8,770 nucleotides of DNA from Thioalkalivibrio sp. (GTDB taxonomy: Bacteria; Pseudomonadota; Gammaproteobacteria; Ectothiorhodospirales; Ectothiorhodospiraceae): contig PULL01000284.1 of NCBI GenBank assembly GCA_003550945.1, forward strand, positions 1 to 8,770, read 5' to 3'. Every line of letters starts with the position of its first letter. Positions within the stretch are counted from its first letter, which is position 1. Of this stretch, positions 5,652 to 8,770 are shown in pieces. The translations under genes and the position numbers were made by a program. Under the pieces are notes generated by a model, which was not told the origin of the DNA, searched no databases, and was given only the letters and a program-made list of their open reading frames with translations.

Positions 5652-7984
5652 GCCTTCGCCCTCTGCGATCCGTTGCGCAGCAGCACGGTCGCCAGCGCGG
5701 GCAGCAGCACCAGCGCGGCCAGCATGTTCACGATGAACATGAAGGCCATCAGCAGCCCCATGTCCGCTTGGAACTTCAGCGCCGAGAGCATCCAGGTGCC
5801 GACGCCCACGCTCATCGTCGCGGCGGTGAACATCACGGCCGTTCCCCGCTGCCGCAGCGCCTGAAAGAATGCCTGCGGCAGATCGTCGCCGTGGCTGAAG
5901 CGATGTGAGATGCGCTCGTAGAGGTAGATGCCGTAGTCGACGCCGATCCCGACCGCGATCGCGAGCACCGGCAGCGTCGAGACCTTCAGGCCGATGTCCA
6001 GAAACGCCATCAGTGCACTGCACATCACCGCGACAATGGCCAGCGGCAACACGATGCAAAGCGTTGCCCGCCAGCAGCGGAACTCCGCAAAGAACAGCAG
6101 GCTGATCGCGCCGAAGACCAGCAGCAGCATGGTCACCGCGGCGGCGTCGACCGCCTCGTTGGTCGCGGCCATCACGCCGACATTGCCCGAGGCGAGCAGA
6201 AAATCGAGCCGGTCAGACGGATTCTCGTCCCGGAACCGTTTCACTTCGTCGACCACATGAGCGATGGTCGCGCCATCGTGATCGCGGGTGAAGATCAGGA
6301 TCTGCATCGCGCTGCAGTCCGTGTTCAGCAGACCCGTAGCCGTATCGACCGGCGTGACCGACTGCGCGAGGATCGTCGGATTGCGCGACAGGGCCCGCCA
6401 CTGCGGGTTGCCCTCGTTCCAGCCGGCGTTGATCACCTTGGCCACGCCGGGGAGCCCGACCACGCTCTGGACCCCGTGCACGCCGCGCATCGTGATCTCG
6501 AAGCGGTCAATGGTGTCCATGATTTCAAAATCGGTGCAGGCGCCGTCCACGTCGTGGCTTTGCGCAATCACCGAAAGAATGTCCACGCCGATGGAGAAGG
6601 ATTCGACGATCGCCGCGGAATCCCGGTTGTACCGGGAATCCTCGTGCAACTCGGGGATGCCCGTGCCCACGTCGCCAGTGCGCAGGTCGCGCGACTGCCA
6701 TGTGGCCGCGACCAGCACCACCGCTGCAACCGCGAGCACGATCCGCGCCGGGCCGGGCTCGGCAAGCCGCTTGAGCCGTTTCCAGATCCAGTCGCCCGAG
6801 TGTTCCCGGACCTTGGCGCGCTCGATCTCGGCCGGCGACAGCCGCATCCAGGAGAGCAGCAGCGTCAGCACCAGCATGTTGGTGATCAGCATCAGCGCCA
6901 CACCAAGGCCCGCCGTCAGCGCCAGTTCGCGCACCATGTCGATCTCGATGCGCATGATCACCAGGAAGCCGACCGCCGTGGTGGTCATCGCCATCGCACC
7001 CGGGATGAACAGCCGGCTGAACGCGCTTTGCGCGGCCTCCATCGGCGTCGCGCCTCCGATCACCTCAGTGCGCCACGCGTGGGTCATCTGCACCGCGTGG
7101 CTGACCCCGATTGCGAAAATCAGGAACGGCACCAGGATCGACATCGGGTCGATCCCGAAACCGATCAACGGCAGCAGTCCGAGCAGCCAGACCACCGGGA
7201 TCATCGCGGCCACCAGCGTCAGCAACGCCAGCCGGATCGAACTCGAGTACCAATAGAGCAGCAGCGCCGTGATGAAGAAGGAGAGGCCGAAGAACGCCAC
7301 CACGCCGCGGGCGCCCGCGGTGATGTCACCCACCGCCTTCGCAAAACCGATGATGTGGACATCGAGCCCTTCGCGCTCGTGACGCTCGCGGATTTCCTCG
7401 AGCAGGTTCGCAACGTCGATGTAGTTCAGGCGCTCACCCGTGGACGGGTCGATCTCGAGCAGCTCCGCAGTCACCATCGCACCGGAGTGGTCGTTCGCGA
7501 CCAGGCGCCCGAGCTGCCCGGACTTCAGCACGTTCTCCCGGACCGTTACGAGCTCCCCTGGCGTTCCCTGGAATCCCGCCGGGATCACGTCGCCGCCGGC
7601 AAAGCCCTCCTCGACCACCTCGATGAACCGCACGTTCGGGGTGAACAGCGAGGTCACGGTCGCGCGGTCGACACCGGGAATGAAGAACACCTCGTCGGTG
7701 ACCGCCTTCAGGGTCTCGAAGAACTCGGGGTTGTAGATCTCGCCCTCGTGCTGGCGCAGCGCCACCAGCACCCGGTTGGCCCCGCCGAAGGTGTCGCGGT
7801 AAGCGATGAAGGTCTGCATGTACTCGTGCTGCAGCGGGATCATCTTCTCGAAGCCCGCATCGACGTACAGGCGGGTCGACGAGTACCCCAGTGCCGCGGT
7901 CACCAGCAGGAACAGCACGAGGAACAGCCGCCGGTGCCCGAACAGCAGTCCACCCAGAACCTCGATGAAGCGCCGCAGCGTCAC
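5648..7984 (-). CDS. MMPL-family RND transporter (predicted exporter, COG1033 type)
   Basis: This 778-residue inner-membrane protein has the duplicated RND plan. TM1 is about 19-36, a large periplasmic domain spans about 40-225, and a block of five TMs lies at 226-246, 251-275, 280-300, 328-346 and 355-380. TM7 is about 412-428, a second periplasmic domain spans about 430-612, and TMs 8-12 lie at 616-633, 640-662, 669-689, 716-735 and 741-765. TM10 carries GVDYGIYLYER, with Asp683 in the place of the proton-relay acid. The matching position in TM4 reads GVSHAVQ, with no acid. The second periplasmic domain has two cysteines (483, 557). Members of this family move lipids and other hydrophobic molecules across or out of the inner membrane; the substrate here cannot be read from the sequence. 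The start is GTG (7984-7982), overlapping the YCF48 stop as GTGA, with a G-run (7998-7993) 8 bases upstream. No separate membrane-fusion or outer-membrane partner is visible; the YCF48 protein upstream is the likely partner. Confidence 0.93.
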   Translation of the reverse strand: MTLRRFIEVLGGLLFGHRRLFLVLFLLVTAALGYSSTRLYVDAGFEKMIPLQHEYMQTFIAYRDTFGGANRVLVALRQHEGEIYNPEFFETLKAVTDEVFFIPGVDRATVTSLFTPNVRFIEVVEEGFAGGDVIPAGFQGTPGELVTVRENVLKSGQLGRLVANDHSGAMVTAELLEIDPSTGERLNYIDVANLLEEIRERHEREGLDVHIIGFAKAVGDITAGARGVVAFFGLSFFITALLLYWYSSSIRLALLTLVAAMIPVVWLLGLLPLIGFGIDPMSILVPFLIFAIGVSHAVQMTHAWRTEVIGGATPMEAAQSAFSRLFIPGAMAMTTTAVGFLVIMRIEIDMVRELALTAGLGVALMLITNMLVLTLLLSWMRLSPAEIERAKVREHSGDWIWKRLKRLAEPGPARIVLAVAAVVLVAATWQSRDLRTGDVGTGIPELHEDSRYNRDSAAIVESFSIGVDILSVIAQSHDVDGACTDFEIMDTIDRFEITMRGVHGVQSVVGLPGVAKVINAGWNEGNPQWRALSRNPTILAQSVTPVDTATGLLNTDCSAMQILIFTRDHDGATIAHVVDEVKRFRDENPSDRLDFLLASGNVGVMAATNEAVDAAAVTMLLLVFGAISLLFFAEFRCWRATLCIVLPLAIVAVMCSALMAFLDIGLKVSTLPVLAIAVGIGVDYGIYLYERISHRFSHGDDLPQAFFQALRQRGTAVMFTAATMSVGVGTWMLSALKFQADMGLLMAFMFIVNMLAALVLLPALATVLLRNGSQRAKA
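5659..5663 (-). promoter_or_regulatory. Ribosome binding site of the TetR gene
   Basis: GAGGG (5663-5659 on the minus strand) lies 7 bases before ATG 5651, within the last codons of the exporter gene. It fixes the regulator's start at the ATGA overlap, where the protein begins MSARAAKNSPETRARIL, typical for TetR proteins. Confidence 0.65.
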
Positions 7985-8770
7985 CGCCCGCGCCCCCCGG
8001 CCAACTCACCTGGAAGGCGCAGCACCCCCTCCTCTCCGAACAGCAGCAAGCCCTCCCCGGCGGACTCGGCCACGGCGCTGAAGCTGCGGCTGGTGTCGAC
8101 ATCGATCAGGTAAAATCCCTGCCCATTGTTGCTGCTCTGGAGCACGAGTCCGTTCTGCCCCACCAGCACCACACGACCGTCCGCCAGCCTGACCCCGCCG
8201 AAAATCGAAAGCTGGGTGCCGGTGTACACACGATCCCAATTCTCCCCGGCATCCTCCGACCGATGGGCCTGCCCGCGCATCCCAAAGACCAGCACCGCAG
8301 CGTCCGGGAGTTCCAGCATGCCGAAAAACGACCCCACATAGGGGGAATCGATCCCGTACCAGTCCTGACCGCCGTCATCGGAACGCAGCAGCGTGCCCGC
8401 CTCGCCGGCCAGCAACAGGCTGTCGCCCGCGCGGGCGATCGCGTTGAAGTGGAAGTCGTTGGCATCGAGATAGCGCTGGTGCCAGCTGAGTCCCCCATCG
8501 TGGCTTTCGAGGAAACGGCCATACGCGCCGACCGCATAGCCCTGACCACCCGGATCGAACCGGACCGCCAGAAGCGGCTCCTCCGCCTCCCGATCCTCAA
8601 ACACCGTGCGCCACGTTGCGCCTCTGTCGTCGCTCAGGAGAATCACGCTGTCGTGGCCCACCGCGATCAGGCGATCGGGATTCACGGTCCCGACGGCGGT
8701 CAGTGTCGCTTCGGTGTCCGAAACGGCGCCGTACCACTCGTTGCCGCCATCGTCGGACAGAAAGATCTGC
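7981..8770 (-). CDS. YCF48/BNR-repeat beta-propeller protein, C-terminal part (5' end outside window)
   Basis: The frame stays open from the right edge to TGA (7983-7981), giving 262 visible residues. A GTG at 8685 is an internal valine, because conserved repeat sequence continues upstream of it (IFLSDDGGNEW). Six Asp-box-like motifs of the form S-x-D-x-G-x-x-W occur, with the aromatic at visible residues 12, 53, 96, 137, 178 and 219. The spacing is 41, 43, 41, 41 and 41. The last copy is degenerate (SSNNGQGF, Phe for Trp). Each repeat also has a preceding G-x-x-G element such as AVGAYGRFLES or LAGEAGTLLRS. This is the YCF48/HCF136-type propeller; six or more blades suggest a closed propeller near the C-terminus. 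In photosynthetic organisms the family assists photosystem II assembly. In proteobacteria such proteins often sit beside MMPL exporters, where a periplasmic or envelope accessory role is inferred. A signal peptide would lie outside the window. It overlaps the exporter start by 4 bases, which implies coupled translation. Confidence 0.88.
   Translation of the reverse strand, partial: QIFLSDDGGNEWYGAVSDTEATLTAVGTVNPDRLIAVGHDSVILLSDDRGATWRTVFEDREAEEPLLAVRFDPGGQGYAVGAYGRFLESHDGGLSWHQRYLDANDFHFNAIARAGDSLLLAGEAGTLLRSDDGGQDWYGIDSPYVGSFFGMLELPDAAVLVFGMRGQAHRSEDAGENWDRVYTGTQLSIFGGVRLADGRVVLVGQNGLVLQSSNNGQGFYLIDVDTSRSFSAVAESAGEGLLLFGEEGVLRLPGELAGGRGR
7985..8769 (-). repeat. Protein-level tandem repeat: six YCF48/Asp-box blades, 41-43 residue period
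   Basis: Aligned on the conserved aromatic, the copies read SDDGGNEW, SDDRGATW, SHDGGLSW, SDDGGQDW, SEDAGENW and SSNNGQGF. The period is 41 residues with one 43-residue exception, or about 123-129 bases. The repeat is seen in the protein and is not an exact DNA repeat. Confidence 0.8.

Noticed and set aside
3690..5864. 724-codon open frame on the plus strand across yhaO, the TetR gene and the end of the exporter
   Set aside because: It is antisense to three genes with clear motifs, is rich in Arg, His, Gln and Pro, and has no recognisable domain. Long antisense frames are expected in GC-rich coding DNA.
5652..6059. 136-residue N-terminal extension of the TetR frame
   Set aside because: It overlaps the exporter gene, is low-complexity Arg/Gly/Ala sequence, and the TetR fold begins normally after the ATG at 5651, which has a good ribosome binding site.
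6257..8113. 618-codon open frame on the plus strand antisense to the exporter
   Set aside because: Composition is extreme in His, Arg, Gln and Asp, as expected when a membrane-protein gene is read backwards. It has no domain or hydrophobic pattern, and the sense strand encodes a convincing 12-TM protein.
8683..8685. GTG as the start of the YCF48 gene
   Set aside because: The frame continues upstream to the window edge and encodes another repeat copy (IFLSDDGGNEW), so this is an internal valine.
8580..8735. Possible PsrA-type operator half-sites (CAAAC at 8598-8603 area, GAAAC near 8721)
   Set aside because: Neither has a matching inverted half-site at the expected short spacing, and both lie inside the YCF48 coding sequence. 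The operon promoter should be to the right of the window.
1..8770. CRISPR arrays, insertion sequences, tRNA/rRNA genes, phage or defence-system genes
   Set aside because: No direct repeats with spacers, transposase motifs, RNA gene structure or phage proteins were seen. The Mre11/Rad50-like pair is of the housekeeping-like YhaO-YhaN type and has no defence-gene neighbours here.

Overview
The window is GC-rich throughout and almost completely coding. It looks like a proteobacterial chromosome segment, most likely a gammaproteobacterium: the TetR protein closely resembles Pseudomonas PsrA, the fragment at the left edge is a DUF4197 protein, and the MMPL/RND plus YCF48 pairing is common in that class. 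I could not place it below class level. I see no rRNA, tRNA, CRISPR array, insertion sequence or prophage remnant, and no intergenic gap longer than 18 bases.

Layout. The left edge (1-114, + strand) holds the last 37 codons of a DUF4197 protein. Everything else is one head-to-tail run on the minus strand, read from right to left: a YCF48-type beta-propeller protein whose start lies beyond the right edge (8770-7981), an MMPL-family RND exporter (7984-5648), a PsrA-like TetR regulator (5651-4953), a YhaO-type metallophosphoesterase/nuclease (4934-3657) and a YhaN-type SMC/Rad50-like ATPase (3655-131). The junctions are very tight: a GTGA 4-base overlap, an ATGA 4-base overlap, an 18-base gap and a 1-base gap. 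This points to a single transcript with translational coupling. The transcript converges on the DUF4197 gene, with only 16 bases between the two stop codons. A perfect 7-bp inverted repeat sits there and contains both stop codons.

How the parts may work together. The first half is an envelope module: a propeller protein, a 12-TM exporter with two large periplasmic domains, and a regulator whose closest remembered relative senses long-chain fatty acids. The natural inference is export of a lipid or hydrophobic molecule under feedback control. The second half is a DNA-processing module: a Mre11-like phosphoesterase with all its metal-site motifs, and a long coiled-coil ATPase that lacks a zinc hook. 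The yhaO-yhaN pair is a known two-gene unit. Its position directly behind an exporter and its TetR regulator, apparently on one transcript, is the most notable feature of the window. Whether the link is functional or only positional cannot be decided from one sequence.

Several very long open frames on the plus strand (for example 3690-5864 and 6257-8113) are antisense shadows of the real genes and are not annotated.
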